From positions 11,534,501 through 11,598,500 of the forward strand of contig NC_041005.1 of assembly GCF_004193775.1 (NCBI RefSeq): a stretch of 64,000 nucleotides of DNA, written 5' to 3'. The number at the start of each line of letters is the position of its first letter. The first letter of the stretch is position 1. Below the pieces are notes generated by a model. The model saw only the letters and a program-made list of their open reading frames with translations. It was not told the DNA's origin and searched no databases. Of the stretch, positions 11,300 to 23,649 are shown piece after piece. Both the position numbers and the translations under genes were made by a program. Origin of the DNA: Glycine soja. Its lineage: Eukaryota > Streptophyta > Magnoliopsida > Fabales > Fabaceae.

Positions 11300-12900
11300 G
11301 ATATGTTCATATTTTTAGAATAAGGTACCAATTCCCACACATCATTCCTTCAAAATTGGTTCAACTCCTCATGCACGGACATTATCCAAAACTCATCTTT
11401 AAGTATCTCTTTTATAGACAATGGTTTTACTCGAGACACAAATGCAATATGTTCACAAAACAAGTTCAAAGAGTATCTAATAGTTATTCCCTTTTCTATG
11501 TCTCTAATGATGTTGTCCATAGAGAGATCCCTTGGTGTTCTACATTCTTAGGGAAGAGGGTTGTGTTGTGATGAGGGTCCTTCTTGAGGTTTATTGCTCA
11601 CCACTTCTTCACTCCTTGGAGAAGCTTCCCTTGGACTCCTTATATCATCATAAAAATCAGACACCTTTCCCTCCAACCTTTCCCTCCTTTTGGGGATTAG
11701 ATTCATCAAATACAACATGGACAAATTCTTCAATCTTTAATGAATTTTTATTTAAAACTCTATATGCCTTGCTAGTAGATGAGTATCTTAGAAATATAAC
11801 TCTATATGCCAAGTGATTCTTTTCCATTATTTAAAATAAATCATTTACACCCAAATACCTTGAGATGTGATATATTTGATTTTCTATCTTTGTAAATCTT
11901 ATAAGGTGTCAATTTCAAAAATAGGTCTTATAACCACTCTATTGAGAGCATAGCAAGCTATACTTATCGCATCCACCCAAAAATATTTAGGTAGAGGATT
12001 TTCATTTAACATAGTTCTTGCTAATTCCTCAAGAAAACTATTTTTTCTCTCCACAACTCCATTTTGTTAAGGATTTCTTGGAGTTGAAAAATTGTGATTA
12101 ACACCATACTCTTCACAAAAAGTTTCAAAATCCTAAATTTGAAATTCATCCCCATGATCACTGCTCAAAGCTTTGATTTTCAAATATTTTTCATTTTGAA
12201 TCAATTTGGCTAGTTTGCAAAGAAACTTTGAAAGCATTGTTTTTTAAGGATAAAAACAAATTCCATGTAAATCTAGAATAGTCATCCACAATCACTAAGG
12301 CATAATAGTTCCCTCCTATGTTCATAGTTCTAGAAGGACCAAACAAGTATAAATGCAAGAGTTCAAGCGATCTACAGGCTGAAATCATATTTTTAGATTT
12401 AAAAGAAACTCTAGATTGTTGCCTTTTTGACATGCATCACACTTGTCATCCTTCATAAACTTAAGCATAGGAAGTCCCTTAACTAGCTCTTTAGGGATGA
12501 GTTTGTTTAAGTGGTGCATATGAATGTGAGCTACCCTTCTATGCCATAGCCAACAAATATCATCATTACTAGTTAAACAAGTCAAGGATGGTGGTGAGAA
12601 ACAATCAATATCGATTATGTAGCTATTACCAATTCAGTTACCAACAATCTATATTAAAAACAAATTTATAACCTTGTCACACAATTGGATAATGCTTAGA
12701 AGGTTATGCTTCAATCAATCCATAAACAAAACATTCTCTATCAAGGTAGTTAATGAGTTTCCAATATTACCTATACCAAGAATTTTGCCTTTGTTGTTGT
12801 CCTCATAGGTTACATATCCTCCTTCTTTCACTTTCAATGAGACAAGTTTGCTTTTGTCACTTGTCATATGCCTTGAACAGTCTCTATCCAAATACCACAT
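11300..12900 (-). pseudogene. Copia protease and integrase region, broken and 3' truncated
   Basis: On the minus strand 12900-12715 reads MWYLDRDCSRHMT, where copia proteases usually have a DSG triad, so the catalytic triad is damaged. At 12585-12385 is the GAG-pre-integrase zinc motif with HRRVAHIHMHHL and CDACQKG. At 12433-12191 is integrase core sequence with LYLFGPSR and VIVDDYSRFTW. Further integrase sequence runs to 11.9 kb with stops. The coding similarity ends near 11330 at VWELVPYSKN, the first segment of the RVT_2 reverse transcriptase domain. The catalytic reverse transcriptase (YVDD) and RNase H never appear, pointing to a deletion of more than 1 kb. Confidence 0.75.
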
Positions 12901-12948
12901 AATCTCATTGGCTTCAAGGCATACCTACAAAACAATTTAAAGAGTATA

Positions 12949-14659
12949 TTAAGGTACCCAAGTGATTTTGGGTCCTTTTTGGTTAGTAATGTTTGTTTTT
13001 CCTTTGGGAAGCCATCTATACTTCCCATTAGGAACTCCATATCTCCTAATCACATAATTTCTAGATGTATGACCTTTATGGATGCAATAGTAACATGTTA
13101 TAAAAGGAGTACTAGATGCTTTGACAATGTTAAAGAATTTTTTTAAAAGCCTTTTGTTTCTTGTCAAAAGTATAGCCAATTCCTTCCTTTTTTTAAACAT
13201 GTACTTTTGTTTTGCAAGAAGTGCATCTAGATTATCTCTTCCCATTGCAAATTTGGACAAGGTTTTTAGTAAATATTCATTTTTTTATTTAAGTTCCTTG
13301 CACAATGGGAGGGGGAAGATGTGGAGATAGTTTTTTGATTACAAGATGAGTTTTCTAATGTTTTTTCAAGTTTCTCATTTTTCAATTTCAAACTCGATAA
13401 CTCTTTTTGACAACTCATTATTTTATTCATATGTCATCTCAACTTTCCCTTGAGAGAGTTGTTGGCTTGAGATAACTTTTGAGCCTCTTCATGCATTTCA
13501 TTAAGGGCATCTAAAAGTTAATCATAGTTTTCTTCAAGATCTTATTCAGAATCAGAAGTGCTTACCATGCTTTCAACTTCACCATCCGCCATAAGACATA
13601 TATTTGTCTCTTCATCATTGCTTGAACCAATTGAAGTACTAGAAGCATTCTCATCCTATGCTATGTAAGCTTTTTTCTTCTTCCTATGACCTTTTGCCTT
13701 CTTTTCTCCTATTTATTGTTTCTTTAAGAAAATGAAGCATTTAGATTTTATGTGGCTCGGTTTGTCCCACTCGAAACAATTAAAATTAGAGGAGTTTGAA
13801 TAATTCTTCTTAAACTTTTTCTTGTGTTGAAAGGATCCTCCTTTGGGATTCTTGTTCATAAACTTCTTGAATTTTCTAACAATCAATGTTAGATTCTTGC
13901 TCTCAGAACCTTGTGCACTTTCTTCGTCTCTCTCTCCAGTAGATGGTATAGAGGATTTTAGTACTAAGCCTCTACTTTTCTTCTTCTTAGCATCCTCTTC
14001 AGCCATCCTAGTCATGTCCATTTAATACTCTCTAAATTTTCCAAACAGCTCAGCATGTGTAATAGAGGTAAGATCTTTGGACACGAAGATTGTCGTGACC
14101 TTCAGTTGTCATGTTCTATCGAGGGACTTTAGTATCTTTACATTCAACTCTTCTTCCTCAATCACTTTTCCAAGGCCCTTAAGATGATTCACTATATGAG
14201 TAAACCTCTTATGAAAATTTCTAATTGTTTCTCCTTGTTGCATCCGAAAAGTCTCTTACTCTTGAATAAAAGAATTCTTCCTTACTCTTCTAACTTTCAG
14301 GTACCTTCATGAGTCACTTGTATTAGATCCCACATTTCCTTTGTCGTACTATATGCCAACACCCTAAAACATTCATCACAATTCAAGGTAAAGTGAATGA
14401 TATTCATGGCTTTAGAGTCATATTTAGCTCTTCTAATTTCATCTACAAACCATGATTCAAAAGGTTTCTCTACAATTTTGCCTTCAACAAGTTGGGTTGG
14501 AATTGTGTAACCTTTTACCACCACATTCCAAATCCCTCTATTAACATATTCCATAAAAAATTTCATTTGAAATTTCCAAAAGGGATAGTTCATGCCACAA
14601 AAGAGTTGAGGTTTGTTAATGGATGTAGCTTCCGCAAATGGTAATTGATTCCCGACCAT
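12949..14659 (-). pseudogene. Copia gag, broken
   Basis: It starts at MVGNQLPFAEATSINKPQLF (14659), 60 bases inside the 5' LTR, which fits a copia gag start. The N-terminal 120 codons correspond to the gag N-terminal domain ending near THEGT. At 14021-13713 a zinc-knuckle relic (CFEWDKPSHIKSKC) has lost its second cysteine. A second knuckle (CYYCIHKGHTSRN) lies at 13260-12949. Several stops and frame changes separate these pieces. It would package element RNA in the cytoplasm if intact. Confidence 0.7.
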
Positions 14660-14703
14660 ATCAAAAACTTTTGATAATATCTTGATTAATTTTCAAGACC
14701 CTA

Positions 14704-14716
14704 GCTCTATATACCA
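14704..14716 (-). promoter_or_regulatory. Degenerate tRNA-Met primer-binding site
   Basis: The minus strand reads TGGTATATAGAGC two bases from the 5' LTR. The standard copia site TGGTATCAGAGC is intact in the nested element at 55713-55724. The changes would weaken priming. Confidence 0.7.
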
Positions 14717-14718
14717 AT

Positions 14719-16108
14719 TGTTGGAATAACTAGGAATCTAGAAGGAAGGGTTGAATAGATTCTTTTCAAATATTTACTAATCCATTCTTTAAGGTTTAGT
14801 TAAAACTAACCCCTCAATGTAATCAAGTTTTTCTCAAAATCAAGATGATAAATATTTTTCAACAAAGAAAACATTGAATCCATAATTCTATGAAAAACAA
14901 AGTATTATGGCCCTTTTACAACAACTCCATTACCAAAATTGATTATCAAAGCAAAGGTTTAGAGAAAGAGAGAATCACACACAAAATTTATACATGTTCA
15001 ATCCTAGAAGGACCTACACCCAGTTGTTCTAAGATCCCTTAGAACTTCCACTAATAGAGAATAAAGTACAAATACTATGCACAAATAATTTCCTAAAATT
15101 CTACTCTTTTATTGAACCCTACAAGAGAAAGACCAGGAGTTGAAACCTTATCAACTCACATAAACCCTTGATAACCCTAATCAAGGTAAAAAAAATACAA
15201 AGAAATCAAAATAAGATTGAATACACATGAATGTGTAGATCAAAATATTTGCAAGCCTTTCTTTCCATGCTCAAACCATGATGAAGAATGAATAAATATT
15301 GATCATTATGAATCTCTCATTGAAATGAAAAATGGTTCTTTTAGATGACTCTCAGAAAGTATTTTCAAAAGATAAGATTTAAAACAAGAGTCACTCATGA
15401 GAATGAAAAAGTGAGGGTATATATAGTTTTACTAGAAAAAATAGATTTAATCGATTGACAAATGAGGTAATCGATTAATTGGTTTAAATACCTCTTCTTT
15501 TGCATTTCCAAAAACTTAGTAATTGATTATCGAATGGGGTAATCGATTATCTAGTTTCACAGAGAGATTCTCAAGCTTTTATAGTTTTTGGAATAATCAG
15601 TTATCAAATGTGCTAATTGATTATTTTGAAACACAGAGAGCTCCTAAGTTTCTGAACACAATCTAATAAATTACAATATGTGGTAATCAATTATTTTGAG
15701 CTACAGAGTCTCTCTTCTTTTGAAGTTGACTTAGGTAATCGATTACAAAACTTTGGTAATCTATTAATTCGATAAAACTTGTCGATATTTTAAGAGAAGT
15801 TATGTTGTTTGTTCTAACACTTTGTAATTGATTACTTAAACTTGGTAATCTATTACACGATGTTGAACTTATTGCTTCTTAGAAACTTTTGAGATCTATC
15901 CAAATATCTTCTCATGTTTGATAACCACTAAGCATGGATAAAGAGAACTAAGTCTATAACACTCAACATGCCTAGTCTGAAAACATCCAATAGAAATGTC
16001 ACATCTTTAGAAATTTGTTTGGCATTGCAAAACTATTAAAACCAAAAGATCATAAGACTAAAAGATTCTAAGACTAGTCTTAAAGTCTTCAAGCTCTTTG
16101 ATCCAACA
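14719..16108 (-). repeat. 5' LTR of the first copia element
   Basis: Length is 1390 bases, TGTTGGAATAAC to CCAACA, collinear with 7887-9215 but with indels and many substitutions, so the insertion is not recent. It contains palindrome variants at 15450-15860 and a hairpin like the one at 8201-8220. Confidence 0.9.
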
Positions 16109-16153
16109 TAATTTAATAAATAAATATGTAAAATTTATAAATAATTAAAATAA

Positions 16154-16340
16154 GGCTTAAATATGTTTTGGTCTCTAATAAATACCTGTTTTTGTGTGTT
16201 TGGTCTCTAATAAATTTTTCCTTCAGATTGAGTCCGTTATATTTGAAAACTTTTGTCCCAAGTTTTTGTCGTTCGTTTGAAATCATTATCTGCCTATGTG
16301 GACACGTAAGATTGTGATGTGCGGTGCCACGTCGGAATAA
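16154..16340 (+). repeat. Left terminal inverted repeat of the MULE
   Basis: It carries two TTTGGTCTCTAATAAAT-type words and aligns with the reverse complement of 20530-20717 over about 190 bases, for example around GATTGAGTCC and TATGCCTATGTGG. The inner boundary is approximate. Confidence 0.85.
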
Positions 16341-16637
16341 ATGCACACGTAAGCTGACGACATCTCTGCTGACGTGTGACATTATATGTTAATTAAATTA
16401 TAATTTTATTAAAAAGTAACCAAAAAATATTTAGGGTTTTAAGCAATGCAAAAATGTTGTCGTTTGTTGTGTCTGTTGTGTTTTCTTCTTGCACTGGGTT
16501 TTGATTGCGATAGAGAAGATGAGTATGATAGTTTGAGATTCACACTGCTACATGTATAGTTTTGGGTTTTCATTTAGGGCTTCACACTATCTAGAGTAGA
16601 GAATGACATCCATATGAGCTTCTTGTTCTTCATTTGG

Positions 16638-17250
16638 GTATGATTGTGTTTGTTATTTGTGCAACAAGCCGATGATTCAACTAACATCTTGAACCAAGAA
16701 GCATCCTAACAAGATATTTTGACGGTGTGCTAAGTGGAATGTAAGAAAAGTTTACTTTTGACATATTTGTCTTCTGGTGTGTTTTTGTTTACATTGTGTT
16801 TTTGTGGTCTATTTTGGCGTGTTTTTTTGTGTGTGTTTCAACTTCTTCATTATTTGTGTTTTGTCTCTATTGTATAATGTGCAAGAAGATAAGAGGTGTA
16901 AATTTTGGGTTTGGGATGACGATTTGGTAAAATAGTTAACCAAGGTTGTATAAGTTCTTTGGAGGTTAATCCTTATTTATCACAAGTGGAGGAGCTGAAA
17001 AAGAAGCTTATAACAGCTTAAAAGAAACTTGCTTCTCATGAGGATAAAATTTGTGTATGATGAACAAATATAGGAATTGAAGAAGACGGTTGAAAAAGAA
17101 GAGGCTCATTGTTGAAGATATGCCACTAGAGTTGAATAGCTACAAAAAAAAATTAGCAAAGCAACAAATGAATACAAGCATTTAGAGAAAAAGGGTGAAG
17201 GTCCTAGGGTGCATTGTGGTCTTCCTTTGGGATTTGTTTTGTGTTTTTAG
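16638..17250 (+). pseudogene. GRF-type zinc finger and coiled-coil gene of the MULE, broken
   Basis: A first exon segment reads CYLCNKPMIQLTS, then a stop, then TKKHPNKIF, stop, RCAKWN. Allowing two stops, this is the CxC, NP-x-F and C-x-W layout of a GRF zinc finger. A GTAAG donor follows at 16739 and the next segment EDKRCKFWVWDDD (from about 16886) supplies the closing Cys and Trp residues. Downstream is a Lys/Glu-rich coiled-coil stretch (VEELKKKLITA and similar) with stops, then a hydrophobic tail (GLPLGFVLCF) near 17220. Legume genomes carry many such GRF and coiled-coil ORFs; a link to MULEs is inference from this context. Function is unknown. Confidence 0.55.
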
Positions 17251-18200
17251 TATTGCATTTGCAATTAAGTAGATCATGTAATTTGTTGGTGTTTTGTTTT
17301 TTGAGATGCAGTGATTGAAATTATGTTGTGATCAAGTTTAAGGTTCAGGGTTTGGTGTTTAGTTATTGTAAGGACAAGTTTGTATGAACACATGATTATT
17401 AATGACTTTTTTGTGGAACTAATTATCCATGTTTGAGGTCTATGTATTCTACAATTACATTGATGAGTTGTTTTATGTCCTTATCAAATTCCAGAACACT
17501 TGATTAAGTCAATAACAGATTGTCAATACATATTGAGGCAGCCTAAATTTGCATTATTGATGAAACAAATTATATAGACTCGTGTGCCATAAGTACTTAT
17601 TGCAAACACGACAAATGTACATTGTGGTATGACTTTTAATAGAAGTTCTAAATAGTTGCAGCATCATTTAAGAAAGGAACCCTTTGCTCTTCAAATCCAT
17701 TACAACATCCTTAATAATCTTATCAATTGGTATGAATTGCAAACATAATTCCTACAATATTTTGTTTGCGCCATCCTTTGTTCTTAATAATCTTGGTTGG
17801 ACCTTATATATTTGATTATGAAGACAACATACATACCAGTTTGAAACAAGCATTCAATTTCAAGTGCTACTCTAAAAGAACTACTAATTTCAATATAATA
17901 ACAAAGGCATTACTATCACCGAACTAATAATTTTAGTTTAATAACAATGACATTAATTTTAGTCTAATAACAGTGACATTAATATCACTAACATTAAAGA
18001 GTATTGAACAACATGATGTCTAACAAGCAACAAATCCTACAATATTAAAATAGAGTGCAAGTTTGGCTACTAACAAAACCATGTGGTACACAACAAAAAT
18101 CTAACCAAAATGGCATCATTGCAGACCAAAAAGCCAACCAAAATGGTATCATTACATGGATAAATTTAAGTTCAAGTGACATATGAAAAACCAACAAACA
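17251..18200. other. Spacer between the convergent MULE genes
   Basis: AT-rich, with no ORF above 60 codons. It includes a short local duplication around 17915-17990 (a block with TTAGTCTAATAACA and CATTAATAT). It probably holds the 3' ends of both transcription units. Confidence 0.4.
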
Positions 18201-19978
18201 AAAAATTAAGTCTTCTTCAATGTTGGTTTCAAAATATCATCTTTACTTTCGGATCATTACTTTTTCCTATGTGTTCCTTGTTGCCCGACAGAAAGACTAC
18301 TAAACCTTATCAACATTAACAACAACACCAAATGTTGGTTGTTTTGGAAAAGCCAACCTGCCACACAATTCGGTTAATCTTGATGATTGCAAAATTTTCC
18401 TTTCAATCACATCATTTATAGATTGGCCTTTTGTCAGCTCTCAAAACTTCTTCAAATTGTCAATTCTAGTAGGGAATGCATTTGCAACAAGTGTTGATCT
18501 TTTAGACTTCCTAACGTTTTTGGTAGGTTCTCTAATTTCCTGCAAATATGATGTACAATAGATTAATAACAAACCTCTATGGTGACCAACAACATATTTA
18601 AGTTCAACATCACTTGTAATCTCGTCAACTTGGTGGACTTTGCAGTCTCAAAAGACAACCCTGTAACTGGTTGAGAAGATGGTTGTGATCCAAAAGCTAC
18701 TTAAGAAGCTGGTTGTGCTTGAGAAACTACTTGTGAAGCAGGTTGTGATTGAGAAGCTGGTTGACTAGCATGCTAAGAAGCTGGTTGAGAACCCTATTGA
18801 GAAGTTGATTTAGAAGCTGCTTGTGCACCTTTGACAGACTTTGAAGATGATTGTTTTTCCTTTTTCATAGTCTTTGAACCAGAGTGTTTTTGAGGTGTTT
18901 GTTTCCTTTTATTTAGATGACCACCTTTTGGTGACATCATCATTGGACTTTAACTTCTCTACAATAATTTTCGACACCCATTTAGAGTTAGCATTCTTGT
19001 TGCTAAAAACCCCTCCATAGTGATGTTTTGGTCTGGAGGTCTTAATCCTATATGTATGACTCCTCCCGACCTTGCTGCAAAAAATCCCATACCCACATTT
19101 CTCTTTGCACTTGGCCCTTGCCCTGACTTTGACATTTGGTCGAAAAATAACCTTTCTCTCGTTTATTATAGAATGGCCAACAGTTGCTTCTTTGAACTCC
19201 TATAGGCTACAAAATTCCATACCAATCTTGAACTCAAAATCTCTACTCAACTTCTTTTTCCTGTATCTAATAGACTTATGTCTGTCTTCTTCATCAAATT
19301 CGAAACCAACACTCTAAAGCTCTTCAGTTTCATATCCCTCACTTAATTCACCATTTCCTTCTTCAACATTCCAATGACCACTACTAGATCCAACATGAGA
19401 AGCTTTTCTGCATTTTTTCTTCGAGATGAGGTTAACTAAACTCTCATCCTCACTATCAAAACCATCATTGACCCCGGTTGCTCTCTCCTCTTCACTATCT
19501 TCGAAAATAACACATTCATTATCATTCTTAGACCCACTTTTAGAACCACCTTCACTAGACTCAGTATCACTAGAATCAGACTCATTAACAACAGCTTGAA
19601 CCCCAACAACTTCATTCCCAACACCTTCGTCCCCACCATCAAGTGCTACAACATCACCCTTACTAACAACAACCCTTCCATCATTGATTTTCTCAACATA
19701 AATTAAGACTTCAGTGTTGTTACTCAATGCAAGATTTGTCAACTCAAGAGCGTCACTATCAAGGGTCAACTCTTTTAGACCAATATCATGAACCCCTGTC
19801 CACCACAACTTAAAGTCACCTTGCAATTCATGTCGTCCTTCAGAATGCCAACTAATTTGAAGAAGGATCACTTATCCTCATCTATGTCAAGCAACAACAT
19901 TTTGTCTCCACTAGCATACTTTAAAATGGGATTTCGAATTAAATTATCCCTGTGATTAACCTTCACAGAAAAAGACAT
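18200..19978 (-). pseudogene. MuDR-type transposase lacking its catalytic core
   Basis: The start is MSFSVKVNHRDNLI at 19978, the N-terminal PB1-like segment typical of plant MULE transposases. A stop (TGA where Trp is expected, DEDK-stop-SFF) lies near 19869 and a frame change follows. The frame then reads LKELTLDSDALELTNLAL and an acidic Ser/Asp/Glu region (about 19640-19480). At 19290-19020 is the MuDR DNA-binding domain with FKIGMEF and RAKCKEKCGYGIFC, then SKWVSKIIVEKLKS. Directly after comes a Lys- and Gln-rich C-terminal tail with repeated QPASQ units (18950-18650). The DDE catalytic domain and the zinc knuckle between them are absent, so an internal deletion is inferred. Confidence 0.7.
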
Positions 19979-20529
19979 CTTTGCCAAACCATAAAAAAAA
20001 ATTAACCCCCCCAAAAAAATTATTCTAATCAATAACACAACCACCATGTGCACCCCACCACATAGTGACAAAAAATGAACAAAAAGACAAATAAACAATA
20101 CAAATGCAATAAATAATACTTAATGATGAACCTTTCTTGAGCACAATCTTCACTTTTAAGACCACAAACTTTAATACCAGAATCTTCCTTTAATCGTACC
20201 AAATCATAACCCCAAAAACACGTGGACCACAACGACAAAGATAAAGACCAAACGTCGCACCCACGCGTCGTCTAAACAAACCCTCCACAATAGTAACAAC
20301 GGACCAAATCGTTAACCCTAATCATCTTCTGTGCAAAACTTTGATGGAAACCTAGAAGGCAACAGAGAAATGCATTTGTCTTTTGAAGCAATGTCGTTAC
20401 GCCCTTTCTATATGACACAAACGATGTTGTTTTTTTAACCTATAGTGTCTTTATTCAAACGATGTCGTTTTCTTTGTCTTTTTTTAAAATAATTAATCCT
20501 ACTTGTAAAACCATTAACACCAAAGTTAC

Positions 20530-20717
20530 ATGTAGCAGCACACGTGTAATCTTAAGTGTCCAGTTAATGACCACATAGGCATATAATGATTTTGGACTAA
20601 TGGCAGGACCTGAGACAAATTTTTTCAAATATTAGGGACTCAATCCGAAGGGAAAATTTATTAGGGGCCAAACACAAAAAATGAGTATTTATCAGGGATC
20701 AAAAACATATTTAAGTC
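20530..20717 (-). repeat. Right terminal inverted repeat of the MULE
   Basis: This is the reverse-complement partner of 16154-16340 and ends in CATATTTAAGTC before the 9-bp duplication. The inner boundary is approximate. Confidence 0.85.
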
Positions 20718-20726
20718 TTAAAATAA

Positions 20727-21239
20727 TAATATTTAATAAATATTTTTTATCATCTTAACTTTTTGTTTTTTATATAATAAATATAAGCATACACTTGAAA
20801 AACCAAAAATGTAATTAACAAATAAAATATTATATATTAAATATAAATTAAAAATGTTAAATGATTTAATTGGATCCAGGGTTTCAACCTCACCTCCAAC
20901 ACTTTTATCATTTTTTTAAGACTTGGTTGCATTTTAAGGGAAAAATATAGATAATTTTGAAAGTAAAGGATAATCAACGAATGTTTGAACTAAATTCTAA
21001 AAAATTATATACATTTAGGGTCAAAATGTGTAAGAAAAAACTTTAGGGACAATACTTGTGAAATTTTAAAAGTTAGGAGGCAAAATTTTCAATTAAATCT
21101 TTTTAATTTTAGGAACCAATTTGACTATTATTACAATTTTAGAAACTATTGTGTTATTTAATTGTATGTAATAAATTTTCTTCAAATTTTTTTAATTATA
21201 CAACCACTTTTTGATAAGTATGATTTTCTTAAGAATGTA
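20727..21239. other. AT-rich flank including the inverted partner of the 6.9-7.3 kb repeat
   Basis: No gene is seen. The segment 20930-21160 carries words such as TTTAGGGACAATA and GTTAGGAGGCAAAATTTT that mirror the order seen, inverted, at about 7000-7270. Confidence 0.35.
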
Positions 21240-21254
21240 AACAATAAGTTTAAT

Positions 21255-21365
21255 GTCACTTTTGGTCCATTAAGTTTTGTGGTTGTTTCATTTTGGTACA
21301 TTAAGTTTTAAAAGTTTCATTTTGGTCCTTTAAATTTTTAAAATGTCTTATTTTGGTCCTTTTGA
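21255..21365 (+). repeat. Four tandem TTTTGGTCC/TTAAGTTT units
   Basis: The words CTTTTGGTCCATTAAGTTTT, TTTTGGTACATTAAGTTTT, TTTTGGTCCTTTAAATTTT and TTTTGGTCCTTTTGAGG follow each other at roughly 25-40 base steps. Such runs occur in legume MULE termini, including the MULE at 16154. No partner end was identified. Confidence 0.4.
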
Positions 21366-23640
21366 GGAGAAATGTTTAAAAAGTTAACAAAGTTGTATGA
21401 TGTGTCCGTTAGTTGCTAAGTAGGATGTTGATGTGGGAAAGGTTTCAAAACGATGCCTCTTTGTTTGCAAAATAAAAAAACCATTGGAAGGAGAAGTGAC
21501 ATTCTGACGTGAGTGAAGTAAAGGGGAACCAAGGATTTGTAAACGGTAGAGCGAGACCTAGGGTACATGATCATCATCGGATTATTGTTGGCATTGCCTC
21601 CTATAGTCACTGCCATCGTTGTTGTCATCAACAAAGGTATGTTGTTTGTGTTGTTGTTGTTCTTTTTTATATATTTTTGTTTCGACCTTTTTGAGTTCAT
21701 TGGGTGTGTAATGCAAAATGGGATTTTGTGGTCAATAGTGGTGGCGGTTGCTGAGGTTTTTTTGTTTTAGGGTATGAGATTGTGGGCGTTTGCTTAATCG
21801 TCTATCAAAGGGAGGATTTTTGGGGTTGTCTTTTGGTATTTTTGACATGGTAGGTAGTGCTATGTTCTTTGGCTGCAAAATACAAAATGAGTTTTTTAGG
21901 GTATTTGATTGTGTTATGTTGTTCTATGTTCTCTATTTACTTTGGAGGTATTTGATTGTGTTGTTGTTTTTGGGGGTTTGGGATATTTTCATGCCTATTA
22001 TTGGTTGAACTTTTGGAAAAATATGCTTGTAACTTGGCAATGTTTTTGGATTCTGAGTGAATGAGATTTGATTTTACAAGTTCACCGGAATTTTTTAGAA
22101 TAAAATTTTGGTGTTCTAAATCTTTGAATGTCGTGTTTGTATGTGTGTATCAAATGAAGTTCAATTCATTATCATTTACTAATTTTTCTAGAGAAATTTA
22201 GTATGTGTTGTGCTTTGTGTTCTCTGTGTTTTTTTAGGTTGTTGTAGTTTGGATTCTTTAGTTTTTTGATATTGTGGTCTACAGAATGAATGATTATTTG
22301 AAATGTATGGTGCACCATAGTAGTAAATTAGTAGAGATGATGATCATCTAGATTATAAGGGTTGTGAATCTCTTTGGAATTGCATTAAGGATAAATGAGA
22401 AAATATGTTAATTTTCACTAGAGAAATTAAGAGTTCAAATTCTATTTTTGACTTTTTTTTACCATTTTTCAAAAGGCTTAAATATTTTTAAGAGGCAAAA
22501 TATTTTAATTTTCAACTATTTTACCATCTCTTAAAAGACTAAATTATATTTTAGGAATAAAATATGCAACTTTTGAAAGTAAAAAAAAAAATACTATCAA
22601 ACTTTAAAACAATATATTTTCTTGTCATGTTATATGTCACATCGACACTATGTCCACCAACTATAGTTATATGTTTACTATACACAAATAAAAAAAAGGC
22701 ATATATACTATCCCGTTAATTTAAAAGATTAAAAGATTATCTTATTTTTGAGTAAACTTTGAAAAAAAGATTATAAAACACAATTTAACATATTTTCTTG
22801 TATAAATTTATAAGTCATATCCATTTTTATTCATATATTGATCAAATTAGAACTTTTAAATTAAGCACTTTTTATAAAAAAGCTTTCTAACTACATTCCT
22901 TCAATAATTTATTCTTATTTAAATAAACAAAGTATCCAACTTACTAGTCAATTCTAGTCGAAATCCAATCCAGATAACATAAGCAAAGATTTGACCTAAT
23001 TATTTTAAGATTTGTTTGTTTGTTAGTGAGAAAAGCTCAGGCCTTTATGTTATGATTACAATTAACAAATCTAAGGGGAAAAAAAAAAAAATCCACAATG
23101 CCTAACATCATGGGACCCCTTCAAGATGTAATGTAGTGTACAAAAACCTCCTCTTAGCAGCCTACAACTAGAACTGCTACTAGGACACTGTGACTTAGCC
23201 GCACATTAACGTTACACGTTTCATATGCTCTTATCATATATGTGAATATATGATATTAGTGTTATCTCTCGCAAAGTCAAAAAATTAATTTTTGAGACAA
23301 AAATTATTAAAATAAATTTTATTTTTTTATTAAAATATTTTTTTCATACATATGACAAAAAATACATTAACATACACTAACATTTTTTTATCCGTATAAT
23401 AATTATGCTAAGATAACTTTATATGAAATTGAGTTCGATTTCGATATAACATCCATAATTCAAAAAATATCAATATTTGTATACCTGCTCTCACTGTCGT
23501 GTGTTGTTGTGTGTAATGTAATATTGTAAGTGTGATGTATGTGCGTGAGTGTGTCTCTGCAACACAACACCATGTGTTAATGTTGTGCACAGTACACACA
23601 ACATAACATAAATCATAGTAAATGCTTTTTTTTCTTTCTT
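21366..23640. other. Intergenic, no supported gene
   Basis: Several short ORFs at 21416-22008 lack recognisable motifs and are low in complexity (Asn runs one way, Val/Phe/Leu runs the other). The remainder to 23.6 kb is AT-rich. It probably contains the promoter of the kinase gene, but no element can be assigned with confidence. Confidence 0.4.
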
Positions 23641-23649
23641 TTTTCGCCA

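Larger units (their letters stand above)
7887..16108 (-). mobile_element. Ty1/copia retrotransposon, internally deleted, with target duplication taatt
   Basis: Two LTRs beginning TGTTGGAATAA and ending CCAACA bound the element. The 5-bp sequence taatt flanks it on both sides (7882-7886 and 16109-16113). Sense is on the minus strand: the 5' LTR is at right, followed by a decayed initiator-Met tRNA primer site, gag, zinc knuckles, protease, integrase, then ORF3 and a purine-rich tract before the 3' LTR. The reverse transcriptase and RNase H region is missing, as about 560 bases separate the start of RT from ORF3. All ORFs are broken. The layout matches the SIRE/Maximus-like lineage, though lineage is inference. 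Confidence 0.9.
16154..20717. mobile_element. Mutator-like element (MULE) with 9-bp target duplication
   Basis: The ends GGCTTAAATATG (16154) and CATATTTAAGTC (20717) are inverted copies, and similarity extends inward about 190 bases on each side. Exact 9-bp copies of ttaaaataa flank the element at 16145-16153 and 20718-20726; a 9-bp duplication with long terminal repeats is the Mutator hallmark. Inside are a decayed transposase on the minus strand and a GRF zinc-finger relic on the plus strand, convergently arranged. The element lies 31 bases from the first copia element. Confidence 0.9.

Noticed and set aside
21416..22008. ORFs with Asn or Val/Phe runs
   Set aside because: Low-complexity translation of repetitive DNA beside MULE-like repeats. 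Frames on both strands are equally open, which argues against coding.
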